From Halopelagius longus (GTDB taxonomy: Archaea; Halobacteriota; Halobacteria; Halobacteriales; Haloferacaceae), in NCBI RefSeq assembly GCF_900100875.1, contig NZ_FNKQ01000002.1:496001-560000 (forward strand): a DNA stretch of 64,000 nt, given 5' to 3'. The notes below the pieces were generated by a model. That model saw nothing but the letters and a program-made list of their open reading frames with translations, was not told where the DNA came from and did not search any database. Below, in pieces: positions 35,687 through 44,212 of this stretch. A program made the translations under genes and the position numbers. Every line of letters starts with the position of its first letter. The stretch's first letter is position 1.

Positions 35687-37048
35687 ATGTCCGGTCCAAG
35701 GGAGACGACGGGGAACGACTCGTGGCTACTGGGGTGGGGCCTCGGTTACGCGTCGGTCGGTGCGGCCTCGCTGTTAGTACCGCTGTACGCCATCGACTTG
35801 GGGGCGGGGGCGCTTCTGGTCAGTCTCGTCGCCGCGACGGCGGCGTTCGCCGGCGTCCCCGGCGCGATACTCTGGGGGAAACTCGTCGCGACGACGAATC
35901 GCCGCCGACCGTTCGTCCTCGTGGCCCTCGGACTCACCGCCGTCGTCCTCCTGACGATGCCGTTCTACACGTCGCCGTGGGCGGTTCTGGTCGCCAACGC
36001 CGCTCTCTGGTTCGTCGTGGCCGCCGCCGCGCCGGTGCTCAACGTCATCGTCGTCGAGGGGTACGAGGCGTCGCGGTGGAGCGAACGGTTCGGCCTCCTC
36101 AACCACTATCAGGGGTACGGCTGGCTGGGCGGCCTCGTCGTCGGCGCGGTGTGGTCCGCCGCCGCGGGTCCGGTCGGCGTCGGACCCCTCGCAGCCAAGC
36201 GCCTGTTCTTCCTCGCGGGCGGCGTCGCCGCACTCGCCGGTCTCGCCGTCGTCTACGCGCGCTACCCCGAGAAATCGACCATCTCCGAGCGACGGTTCCT
36301 GCGACTGGCAGAGCAGTTCGCGGGCAACGGGATGCTCGGGCGGTCCGTCCGAGCCGTCCCGTTCGGCCCGCAACGCGTCTACTGGGCGCTTCGGAACCTG
36401 CGCAGAGGGTCCGACGGCGACGGTGCGTCGGGCGCGGGCGGACTCCGCGGGCGCTTTCCCGCGGGACTGACGCGCTACCTCCTCGCGGCGACTGTGTTCT
36501 TCACCGGGTTCGCGGCCTTCTTCGGCCCGCTTCCGGCGTACCTCACGGAGGCCGGCTACTCGACGGACCAGGTGTTCGGCCTGTTCGTGGCGTCGTCGGC
36601 CGCCTCGGCGGTGTCGTACGCCCGCGTCGGGAGTCTCGTCGCGCGGCGGGACCCGTTCCGCCTGCAGACCGGTGCGCTCCTCTCGCGCGCCGTCGCGTTC
36701 CCGTTGGTCGCGTTCGTGGGGGCCGCCCTCGCGCCGCCCGTCGGACTCGCCGTCGTCGGCGTCCTCTTTTTCGCCATCGGCGTGACGTGGGCGGTCATCA
36801 GCATCACGGCGACGGGACTCGTCTCCACGCTCGCACCCGAGTCCGTCCGCGGCGAGGCGTTGGGCGCGTACACCGCACTCGGCAGTCTCGGCGGCGGCGT
36901 CGGGAGCATCCTCGGCGGCGCGGTGGCGGACGGACTCGGCTACGGGGCGGCGTTCGGCGTCGCGGCGGCCTGCGTCGTCGCCGCCGTCGGAGTGGCCGTC
37001 GCCGGCCGCCCCGGTGGGACGACGACGGACCCCGTCGCCGGCGACTGA
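35687..37048 (+). CDS. MFS transporter
   Basis: A 12-helix transporter of 453 residues. Helix-rich sequence begins at WLLGWGLGYASVGAASLLVP, with a loop 2-3 motif in GAILWGKLVATTNRRRPFVL and a long central loop (about residues 200-265). The second half ends with SVRGEALGAYTALGSLGGGVG. No substrate signature is recognised. It is the last gene before the motility island. Confidence 0.82.
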   Translation: MSGPRETTGNDSWLLGWGLGYASVGAASLLVPLYAIDLGAGALLVSLVAATAAFAGVPGAILWGKLVATTNRRRPFVLVALGLTAVVLLTMPFYTSPWAVLVANAALWFVVAAAAPVLNVIVVEGYEASRWSERFGLLNHYQGYGWLGGLVVGAVWSAAAGPVGVGPLAAKRLFFLAGGVAALAGLAVVYARYPEKSTISERRFLRLAEQFAGNGMLGRSVRAVPFGPQRVYWALRNLRRGSDGDGASGAGGLRGRFPAGLTRYLLAATVFFTGFAAFFGPLPAYLTEAGYSTDQVFGLFVASSAASAVSYARVGSLVARRDPFRLQTGALLSRAVAFPLVAFVGAALAPPVGLAVVGVLFFAIGVTWAVISITATGLVSTLAPESVRGEALGAYTALGSLGGGVGSILGGAVADGLGYGAAFGVAAACVVAAVGVAVAGRPGGTTTDPVAGD

Positions 37049-37114
37049 ACGTCGGCGAGTCGCGGTCGCTCCGACCGAAACGAAATCGCAGAAGAGAGAG
37101 ACGGCGCGGCGCGT

Positions 37115-37612
37115 TCAGGCCGACGCCACGGCGTCGACGGGCGATATCCAGATGACGAGTTCGCCGTCGCGCTTGATGACGCCCTCGATGGCGTCGTCCT
37201 TCTCTAAGGGCGGTTCCTCGACGTCGTCCATGCCGACGCGGACGACCTGGTACACCTCGTCGACCATCCATCCGATGGCCGCCTCGTCGTCGAACTTCCC
37301 GGGGTCGAAGATGACGATGCGCTTCGACTCGTCGTCGTCGTCGTCGACGTTGAGAAGCGACTTGGGGTTGATGATGGAGGTGGTTCGCCCGCGGAGGTCC
37401 ATCACGCCCTCCACGTAGTGGGGTGCGTTCGGAACCGCGGTGAGCGACCCCTTGTCGACTATCTCCGAGACGTAGTCGATGTCGACGCAGTACGTCTCCC
37501 CGCCGAGTTTGAACTCCAGCACCTGCACTTCCTTGGTCGATTCCTCTTCCGTGTCGTCTGCCGCCGCCCCGGTGGTCGCTCCGGCACCCGCGGCCTGTGT
37601 GTTCTGCGACAT
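37115..37612 (-). CDS. cheW: Chemotaxis coupling protein CheW
   Basis: A 165-residue adaptor joining transducers to the histidine kinase CheA. After an acidic Ala/Thr-rich tail (residues 1-28) the CheW fold starts at VQVLEFKLGGETYCVDIDYV, with the conserved PHYVEGVMDLRGRTTSIINP. A GGAGG sequence eight bases before the ATG is a good ribosome site, so this message has a short leader. Its promoter shares an operator with the divergent cheB operon: a TTTATT box at 37676-37681 stands 19 bp from the half-site. Confidence 0.95.
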   Translation of the reverse strand: MSQNTQAAGAGATTGAAADDTEEESTKEVQVLEFKLGGETYCVDIDYVSEIVDKGSLTAVPNAPHYVEGVMDLRGRTTSIINPKSLLNVDDDDDESKRIVIFDPGKFDDEAAIGWMVDEVYQVVRVGMDDVEEPPLEKDDAIEGVIKRDGELVIWISPVDAVASA

Positions 37613-37675
37613 GTTGTGGTCCTCCGACGCCGCCTCGGCGACGCCGGGCTTGCTCGTATCTGGCGCGAAGCCGCC

Positions 37676-37729
37676 AATAAATGTACGTACCCGATTATCA
37701 GCCGTGATTCTTGCCGGGGAGCGTTTAAG
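37676..37729. promoter_or_regulatory. Shared operator and divergent promoters of cheW and cheB
   Basis: The inverted repeat TATCA-GCCG-TGATT covers 37696-37709. On the plus strand the half-site starts at 37705 and the TTTAAG box at 37724; on the minus strand the half-site starts at 37700 and the TTTATT box at 37681. Both spacings are exactly 19 bp. The same element with the same spacing occurs at other motility promoters in this window, so it is probably the binding site of a shared regulator. Confidence 0.8.
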
Positions 37730-37756
37730 GTGCCCAATTCGGAACGTCGTCTATAG

Positions 37757-37852
37757 ATGAGCGGACAGAACAGAGTACGAACGGCTTCGACCCGGCGGGC
37801 GACCCCCGCAGACCCCGGCGTTCCCGCGAGGGTAGCGGGGTCGCACCGATGA
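37757..37852 (+). CDS. Leaderless 31-codon reading frame coupled to cheB
   Basis: The first ATG after the cheB promoter opens a 31-codon frame of basic composition (MSGQNRVRTASTRRATPADP, then 11 residues). Its ATG is 33 bp from the TATA start, so it would be the 5' end of a leaderless message. Its TGA overlaps the cheB ATG as ATGA. It probably serves as a translational leader for cheB; a functional peptide is possible but unsupported. Confidence 0.45.
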   Translation: MSGQNRVRTASTRRATPADPGVPARVAGSHR

Positions 37853-39000
37853 GCGCCGTCTCCGGTCCCGGTAACGGCGACGCGAACACCCGCGCCGTCG
37901 TCGTAGACGATTCGCGGTTCATGCGGACTCTCATCCGCACGCTGTTGGAGGACGGCGGCATCGACGTCGTCGCCGAGGCGGAGAACGGCGCCGACGCCGT
38001 CGACGTCGTCGGCGACTGCGAACCCGACGTCGTGACGATGGACATCGAGATGCCGGAGATGAACGGTCTCGAAGCGGTCGAGACCATCATGTCCGAGTGT
38101 CCGACGCCGGTGTTGATGTTGTCCGCGCACGCCGACGACGGGGCCGAGGTGACCTTCGAGGCCCTCGATAAGGGTGCCGTCGACTTCGTCACGAAACCCG
38201 GAGGCGAGGTCACCTCCTCGATGCCGCGGGTCAAACGCGAGTTAGTCGAGAAGGTCAGGTCCGCCGCGGCGGTCGACCTCTCGGCGGCGCGCAAGACGAA
38301 ACGAGAGACGCCCGACGGGCCCGAACAGACGGACGACGCGTCCGAACCGACGACGTCAGAGCGGACGTCGTCCGGCGGTTCGTCCTCGTCGTCGCGCCCG
38401 ACGGACGAGTCCGCGTACCCCGACGTTTCGACGCTTATCGTCGGGGCGTCGACCGGCGGTCCGAACGTCGTCGAACGCGTCCTCGGGGACCTTCCGACGG
38501 AGGCGAACCTCCGCATCCTCGTGGTACAGCACATGCCGAAAGGGTTCACCGCACGCTTCGCCGACCGCCTGAACGACCGCTCGGAGTACGACGTCCGCGA
38601 GGCGACCGACGGGGAACAGATCGGCGTCGGCGAGGCGCGCATCGCCCCCGGCGGGTCGCACCTACTCGTCACCCGCGACCGAGGCGGGCGACTCACGCTC
38701 GAACTCACCGACACGCAACCGGTCCACGGAGTCAAACCCGCGATAGACCTGACGATGGCCTCGGCCGTCGAATCGGTCGAGGGCCCCCTCGCGGGCGTCC
38801 TCCTGACCGGCATGGGTCGAGACGGCGTCGACGGGATGGGTCGCATCCACGGCGCGGGCGGACACACGGTCGCACAGGACGAAGAGACGTCAGCCATCTT
38901 CGGCATGCCGAAGCGAGCCATCGAGACGGGCTGCGTCGATACGATCGCACCAGCGGAGGGCGTCGCCGACGGCGTCCTGCGCGGACTACAGGAGGACTAA
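37849..39000 (+). CDS. cheB: Chemotaxis protein CheB (receiver-methylesterase)
   Basis: A 383-residue enzyme that removes methyl groups from, and deamidates, transducers. The receiver domain spans residues 14-125 with Asp20-Asp21 and acceptor Asp65 (VTMDIEMPEMNG). A Ser/Thr-rich linker follows to about 190. The esterase domain has the catalytic serine at 201 (VGASTGGPN), histidine at 228 (VVQHMPKGF) and aspartate in LTGMGRDGVDG. It begins inside the stop codon of a short upstream frame and ends two bases before cheA. Confidence 0.96.
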   Translation: MSAVSGPGNGDANTRAVVVDDSRFMRTLIRTLLEDGGIDVVAEAENGADAVDVVGDCEPDVVTMDIEMPEMNGLEAVETIMSECPTPVLMLSAHADDGAEVTFEALDKGAVDFVTKPGGEVTSSMPRVKRELVEKVRSAAAVDLSAARKTKRETPDGPEQTDDASEPTTSERTSSGGSSSSSRPTDESAYPDVSTLIVGASTGGPNVVERVLGDLPTEANLRILVVQHMPKGFTARFADRLNDRSEYDVREATDGEQIGVGEARIAPGGSHLLVTRDRGGRLTLELTDTQPVHGVKPAIDLTMASAVESVEGPLAGVLLTGMGRDGVDGMGRIHGAGGHTVAQDEETSAIFGMPKRAIETGCVDTIAPAEGVADGVLRGLQED

Positions 39001-39002
39001 CG

Positions 39003-41498
39003 ATGGACGAGGAACTCTACCAAGCATTCATCACCGAGAGCGAAGAGAGCATCACGCAACTGAACAACTCGCTGCTGGAACTGGAGTCGAACCCCGAAGA
39101 CACCGACGCAATCGACGAGATTTTCCGGCAGGCGCACACGCTGAAGGGGAACTTCGGCGCGATGGGCTTCGACAACGCGGCGACGGTCGCCCACGCAGTC
39201 GAGGACCTCTTAGACGAGATTCGGCACGACCGCCTCGAAGTCACGCCCGAGCGCATGGACCTCGTGTTCGACGGGATGGACGAGATTCTCGACATCCTCC
39301 ACGAGATAGAGGAGCACGGCGAGTCCCGGACCGACCCGACGGACCTGGTCGAGAAGATTCGCGCCGCGGCGGAGGGCGACGACGACGCGGAGACGACGGC
39401 GGGAAACTCGGACGCGGCGGCCGTTGACGAGTCGGCCGCCGAAACCGACGTGGCCGCGCTGACCCGTGACGTCCTCGACGAGGGGACCGTCGCGGACGCC
39501 GACCACCTCTACCACGTCGCGGTCGAACTCGACACGGGCGAGATGAAGGGCGTCGACGCCGGCCTCTTCTTGGGCAACGTGCCCGAGGAGTTCGACGTCG
39601 TGGGCGCGAGCCCCGACGTGGACAGCATCGAACGCGGCGACTTCGAGGACGGCTTCGCGCTCTTCGTCGCGGGCGTTCCCGGCGAGGAACTCGACGCGAC
39701 GCTCTCCGGCCTCTGGAAGGTCGAATCCGTCGAGTGCACCGACGCGTCGGACGCGTTCGACGCACCGGTCGCGGGCGACGCGGACGCCGGGACGGACGCC
39801 GAGGCGGAGACGGAATCCGAAGCGGACGCCGCGGAGTCCGCGGCGGGCGACGACTCGACGGAGTCGGACGACGCCGACGAACGAAGCGCATCCGGCGACG
39901 GGACGGACGCAGACGACGCCGAGGGCGTGGTCGCCGACCCGTCGGCCGAGGTAGACCCCGAGGAGGCCGAGGCGGCCGTCGAAGCCGTCGCCTCGTTCTC
40001 GGGTAGCGGGGGAACGTCCGACGACGCGTCCGAGGCGGACGCAGACGCGGACGCCCCCGAGTCCGACGCCGTCGAAGCGGACGCGGACGCGACGGCCGAC
40101 GCCGAGGCGGAGTCCGACGAGGAACCCGCCGAGACGCCCGGCGAACCCGCGTCGGCGGACGCCGGCGGAGACGCGTCCGAGGCGTCGTCGGCGGACGACG
40201 ACGCCTCGGAGTCGTCCGAGTCGGAGAAGAAAGACGAGAAGAAGAAGAAGAAGGGCCGCTCCATCTCGGCGGTGAAGTCGGTCCGCGTGGACGTAGACCA
40301 ACTCGACCAACTCCACGAACTCGTCGAGCAGCTCGTCACCAGCCGTATCAAACTCCGGCAGGCGATGGAGGGCGAGGGCGCGGGCGGCGAGGCCGGCTTA
40401 GACACCTTAGACGAACTGGACAAGATATCGACGAACCTCCAGAACACCGTCATGGACATGCGGCTCATCCCGCTGAAGAAGGTGTTCGACAAGTTCCCGC
40501 GGATGGTCCGCGACATCGCGCGCGAACAGGACAAGCGCGTCCGCTTCAAGGTCGAGGGCGAGGATATCGAACTCGACCGGACCATCTTGGACGAGATATC
40601 CGACCCGCTGATGCACGTCCTCCGGAACGCCGTGGACCACGGCATCGAGATGCCGGACGAACGCGAGGCGGCGGGCAAGTCCCGCACCGGGACCATCGAA
40701 CTCAGCGCCCGCCGGCAACACGACACCGTCATCGTCACCGTCGAGGACGACGGCGGCGGCATCGACGCCGACGCGGTGCGCGACAAGGCCGTCTCGAAGG
40801 GACTCGCGACGCGCGAGGAGATAAACGAACTACCCGACGAGGAGGTGTACGACTACGTCTTCCACCCCGGCTTCTCGACGAACGACGAGATCACCGACGT
40901 GAGCGGACGCGGCGTCGGGATGGACGTGGTGAAGACCACCGTCGAGTCGCTCGACGGGTCCGTGGACGTCACCAGCACGCCGGGCGAGGGGTCGACGTTC
41001 ACGATTCGCCTCCCCGTCTCCGTCGCCATCATCAAGGTGCTGTTCGTCAGCGTCGGCGAACGGGAGTTCGGCGTCCCCATCAAGTACATCGACGAGATTT
41101 CGCGCCGCCAGCGCGTCGAGACGATAAACGCCGCGGAAGTCGTCGTCCACGAGGACCAGATATTCCCGCTCATCCGCCTCCGGAACGCGCTCGACGTCGA
41201 CATCGACGAGTCCGACAGCGGGATGGTCGTGCGCATCCGCCCCGAAGACAGGCAGGTCGCGCTCCACTGTGACAGCGTGACCCGTCAGGAGGAAGTCGTC
41301 GTCACGCCGCTTCAGGGGCCGCTCAGCGGAACCCGAGGGCTCTCCGGAACCGCGGTCATCGGCGACGGGAACGTCATCCCCATCCTCGACGTGAGCACGC
41401 TCGAACTTCCCGAGCAAGGGAAGCAGGCGATGCGGGAGTGGACGCCACCGTCGACCGAGGACGAGGGCGCGACGGACGCAGAGGAGGCGGCTGACTGA
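39003..41498 (+). CDS. cheA: Chemotaxis histidine kinase CheA
   Basis: An 831-residue kinase that passes phosphate to CheY and CheB. The P1 domain holds the phosphorylated His45 (AHTLKGNFGAMGF). A small alpha/beta P2-like domain follows around residues 155-245, then a very acidic Asp/Glu/Ala/Ser linker of about 165 residues ending in a lysine run (KKDEKKKKKGR). P3 starts near VRVDVDQLDQLHELVEQL; P4 shows HVLRNAVDHGIE, VEDDGGGIDAD and DVSGRGVGMDVV; P5 ends the protein. The cheR start overlaps the stop. Confidence 0.97.
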   Translation: MDEELYQAFITESEESITQLNNSLLELESNPEDTDAIDEIFRQAHTLKGNFGAMGFDNAATVAHAVEDLLDEIRHDRLEVTPERMDLVFDGMDEILDILHEIEEHGESRTDPTDLVEKIRAAAEGDDDAETTAGNSDAAAVDESAAETDVAALTRDVLDEGTVADADHLYHVAVELDTGEMKGVDAGLFLGNVPEEFDVVGASPDVDSIERGDFEDGFALFVAGVPGEELDATLSGLWKVESVECTDASDAFDAPVAGDADAGTDAEAETESEADAAESAAGDDSTESDDADERSASGDGTDADDAEGVVADPSAEVDPEEAEAAVEAVASFSGSGGTSDDASEADADADAPESDAVEADADATADAEAESDEEPAETPGEPASADAGGDASEASSADDDASESSESEKKDEKKKKKGRSISAVKSVRVDVDQLDQLHELVEQLVTSRIKLRQAMEGEGAGGEAGLDTLDELDKISTNLQNTVMDMRLIPLKKVFDKFPRMVRDIAREQDKRVRFKVEGEDIELDRTILDEISDPLMHVLRNAVDHGIEMPDEREAAGKSRTGTIELSARRQHDTVIVTVEDDGGGIDADAVRDKAVSKGLATREEINELPDEEVYDYVFHPGFSTNDEITDVSGRGVGMDVVKTTVESLDGSVDVTSTPGEGSTFTIRLPVSVAIIKVLFVSVGEREFGVPIKYIDEISRRQRVETINAAEVVVHEDQIFPLIRLRNALDVDIDESDSGMVVRIRPEDRQVALHCDSVTRQEEVVVTPLQGPLSGTRGLSGTAVIGDGNVIPILDVSTLELPEQGKQAMREWTPPSTEDEGATDAEEAAD

Positions 41499-42331
41499 TG
41501 GGAAGTTCCGACCTCTCGGCAGACGAGGGGTTCACCGACCTCCTCGAAATCATCGAGGAGTCGCTGTCGTTCGCCACGAGTTCGTACAACAACGCCTACC
41601 TCGACAGGCGCATCTCCGCGCGGATGCGGCGCCGCCGCGTGGACGATTACGAGAGCTACCAAGCGCTGTTGCTCGACGACGCGGAGGAACAGACCGCGCT
41701 GCTCAACTCCCTGAGCGTGAACGTCACGAGTTTCTTCCGCAATCCGAAGATGTGGGAGGCGCTCCGGGAGGTTCTCGCGGAGTTGTCCGCCTCGGGGCGG
41801 ACGAGAGTGTGGAGCGCGGCCTGCTCTGACGGCCGCGAGGCGTACTCGCTCGCGATGCTCGCGCACGACGACGACCGAATCGACCCCTCGAACGTCGAAA
41901 TCCTCGGTACGGACATCAAGCCGACGATACTCACCGCGGCCCGCCGCGGCGAGTACCGGGCCTCGGAGACGAACGACCTGCTCGATCAGTTGTCGCCGTT
42001 GGACGACCACGAACGGTACATCGAACGCGACGGCGACTCGTTCCAAGTCACGGACGAAGTCCGCGATCTGGTGTCGTTCCAGAAGCACGACTTGGTCCAA
42101 GAGGAACCGCCGCAGACGTTCGACCTCGTCCTCTGTCGGAACCTGTTCATCTACATCAACACCGACGCCAAGCAGGCCATCTTCGAGACGCTCGGCTCCG
42201 CGCTCGCTCCCGACGGCTATCTCACCATCGGGATGACCGAGACGATACCGCCCTCCTGCCGCGGTCGGTTCGAACCGGTCGAGAAACGGCTTCGCATCTA
42301 CCGAAACAGCGCAGGCGATTCGAACTCGTGA
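41498..42331 (+). CDS. cheR: Chemotaxis methyltransferase CheR
   Basis: A 277-residue S-adenosylmethionine-dependent methyltransferase acting on glutamates of transducers. Features are VNVTSFFRNPKMW in the N-terminal domain, the cofactor loop VWSAACSDGREAYSLAM, EILGTDIKPTILTAAR and FDLVLCRNLFIYI. Its ATG overlaps the cheA TGA by one base, so translation is probably coupled. Confidence 0.96.
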   Translation: MGSSDLSADEGFTDLLEIIEESLSFATSSYNNAYLDRRISARMRRRRVDDYESYQALLLDDAEEQTALLNSLSVNVTSFFRNPKMWEALREVLAELSASGRTRVWSAACSDGREAYSLAMLAHDDDRIDPSNVEILGTDIKPTILTAARRGEYRASETNDLLDQLSPLDDHERYIERDGDSFQVTDEVRDLVSFQKHDLVQEEPPQTFDLVLCRNLFIYINTDAKQAIFETLGSALAPDGYLTIGMTETIPPSCRGRFEPVEKRLRIYRNSAGDSNS

Positions 42332-42340
42332 GGTGAGTGG

Positions 42341-43225
42341 ATGAAACCCGGAGAACAGAAGGTAAGCGACACCAACGGTCGGTTCCTGCAGGCGCTCCGG
42401 AACGGCCGCGAAGTGAGCGACGCAAACTGGACGAACGGTCGCATCCTCCTCTCGAACCAGCGCCTCATCCTCGCGGGCACGGGGGGAAAGCGGACGTTTC
42501 CGCTTTCGACCATCGAACAGGTCGGCGGCCGGTTCGACGTCAACCAGCGAGTCGCAACCGTCTCCGACTATCTCGCGCTTCACTACGACGGCGGCGAGGA
42601 AGTCGTCCTCGTCGCGCCCAAGAACTTCGACGAGTTCGAACTCGACCTCTACGGCGCGTTGCTGAACTCGACGAAGTTCCTCGTCCGCCACCCGGCCGTC
42701 GAGGGGGGCGTCGTCCAGAACACCGAGTGGGTCGGTGCCCGCATGAAAGTCGAACAGGAGGCCGTGAGCATCGCCACCGTCACCGGGTCGTTCGTCGAAG
42801 TCCGACTGGACGACATCGGCGACATCAACATGGGCCGCCGGACGGTCCGCGAGGAGTCCCGCGAGGTCATCGAAGTCGAACACTCCGACGACGACGGGAC
42901 GAGCGTCCAGACGTACATCTCCGGTCCGGAACAACCCATCGGCATCCTCAAGTCGCTTCTCAGAATCGGCGAGGAGCAGTCGGAGATGGCGCTGGACCTG
43001 AGCAAGACCGACAAACAGGTTCTGATGGCGCTGTACTCCGGCGTCGAGCCGTTCGACATCCCCGCGTTTCTCGGCCTCGACGTGGAGGAAGTCGAGGAAC
43101 TGTTCGTCCGACTCGTCGACCACGACGTCTTAGACGAGGTTCGCGTCCGGCACGAAGTCGAACTCAACGCGCGCGGGCGGAGCATCGCGGCGGACGCCAT
43201 AGAAGACGACCAAGCCTCGATGTAA
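42341..43225 (+). CDS. cheF: Taxis protein CheF, second copy (cheBAR operon)
   Basis: A 294-residue member of the archaea-specific CheF family, which links phosphorylated CheY and CheD/CheC to the archaellum motor. Recognisable blocks are GRILLSNQRLILAG, KRTFPLSTIEQVGGRFD, LLNSTKFLVRHPAVEGGV and the C-terminal winged-helix-like LSKTDKQVLMALYSGV. A related but longer CheF is encoded at the end of the arl operon. This copy lies nine bases after cheR. Confidence 0.9.
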   Translation: MKPGEQKVSDTNGRFLQALRNGREVSDANWTNGRILLSNQRLILAGTGGKRTFPLSTIEQVGGRFDVNQRVATVSDYLALHYDGGEEVVLVAPKNFDEFELDLYGALLNSTKFLVRHPAVEGGVVQNTEWVGARMKVEQEAVSIATVTGSFVEVRLDDIGDINMGRRTVREESREVIEVEHSDDDGTSVQTYISGPEQPIGILKSLLRIGEEQSEMALDLSKTDKQVLMALYSGVEPFDIPAFLGLDVEEVEELFVRLVDHDVLDEVRVRHEVELNARGRSIAADAIEDDQASM

Positions 43226-43585
43226 ATCCACCTTTTTGCGAGGAGCGGTCGTGCGTAGCGCGACCCGATGAAGTAAAAACCGGACCGCTACCAGAAATCG
43301 GAGATTCGGGTCGTTCAGCCAGAACGCTTCGCGTTCTGGCGACAAAGAGTTTCGCGAGGCTCGGGCGAAGTCCTCGCTCGCGGTGCAAGTCGATGCGCCG
43401 CGCGACGGCGATACCCTTCCATCGACGCGGCATATCCCATCCGATCTATTCGTACTTCCCCGAGTCAGAGGGAGCGACTCCATCGACCATCATGTAGAGA
43501 GTCCAGTTCGTGTACCCATACACTGATGCGTCAGACACTAACATGCCATCTGTAATTTGAAGAGCCAATCGCGGGGAATTGTTGT
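43226..43585. other. Gene-free gap with candidate dispersed repeat
   Basis: 360 bp after the second cheF. A T5 run at about 43232 may end the cheB operon. Bases about 43235-43440 resemble a degenerate conserved repeat: they include a perfect stem CCAGAACGC-TTC-GCGTTCTGG (43319-43339), and frames through them have the tone of short repeat-derived hypothetical proteins. The right end is AT-richer and leads into a foreign-looking acetyltransferase gene. No convincing coding sequence. Confidence 0.45.
43319..43339. repeat. Perfect inverted repeat in the candidate dispersed element
   Basis: Nine-bp arms CCAGAACGC and GCGTTCTGG are separated by TTC. It is not followed by a T-tract on either strand, so it is not a typical terminator; it may be part of a dispersed repeat. 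Confidence 0.6.
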
Positions 43586-44053
43586 ATGGAACTCATCGAA
43601 GCCGAAGAAGACGACCTCGACACGCTCGTCGACTACTGGTATTCTCTTGCAAGAGCGATGGAATCGTACGACGAGCTGAATAAACTCGTCTATACGGATA
43701 TCGACGAAGTCTCGGATGACGGCTTCCGCGCTCATCTTGACGACGACGAAATCACCGACTATCTCGTCATTCACGAAGGTGAGACGATCGGCTTCGTAAC
43801 TCTCCGCGAGGGCCACCATTCGTCTCGGCAGTACTCGAGATATCTTCGCATCGTGAACCTCGCTATTGACGAATCGCATCGGAACCGAGGTCACGGTACG
43901 AACGTTATCGAACGCGTCGAGGAGATCGCCCGCGAGATGGGTTGTGACCACCTCAAGGTCTCCTGTGAATGGCACAACGAGGGCGCACGCCGGTTCTACC
44001 GCGATACCGAGTTCCGACCGAAGCAAGTAGATTACGCGCAACCGTTAGAGTAG
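43586..44053 (+). CDS. GNAT-family N-acetyltransferase, probably acquired
   Basis: 155 residues with the acetyl-CoA-binding motif A in SHRNRGHGTNVIERVEEIA and the following motif B region HNEGARRFYRDTEF. The acceptor substrate is unknown. Codon use differs from neighbours: AT-ending codons (tat, att, aat, gat) are frequent, and flanking DNA is AT-richer. It lies between the two cheF genes with no motility operator, so recent insertion into the island is likely. Confidence 0.85.
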   Translation: MELIEAEEDDLDTLVDYWYSLARAMESYDELNKLVYTDIDEVSDDGFRAHLDDDEITDYLVIHEGETIGFVTLREGHHSSRQYSRYLRIVNLAIDESHRNRGHGTNVIERVEEIAREMGCDHLKVSCEWHNEGARRFYRDTEFRPKQVDYAQPLE

Positions 44054-44212
44054 AGTGAGTCAACACAGACGTTCGGCACGCCTCCCCCCTACGACCGTTT
44101 CGTCGCGAACGAACTGAAACGAGGTTGCCCCCGCCGAGTACCTTCTCCGTCGTCGGCGTTCGCGCCTCGTCACGTTATCGGGATGTCGACGAAGCCGCGA
44201 TTGTAGGGCGGC

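Noticed and set aside
41312-43123. A 603-codon minus-strand frame opposite cheA-cheR-cheF
   Set aside because: It crosses three clear chemotaxis genes and their junctions and has no family pattern.
43586-44053. Transposon or integron origin of the acetyltransferase gene
   Set aside because: No transposase, terminal inverted repeats or target-site duplication could be found, so only general acquisition is claimed.
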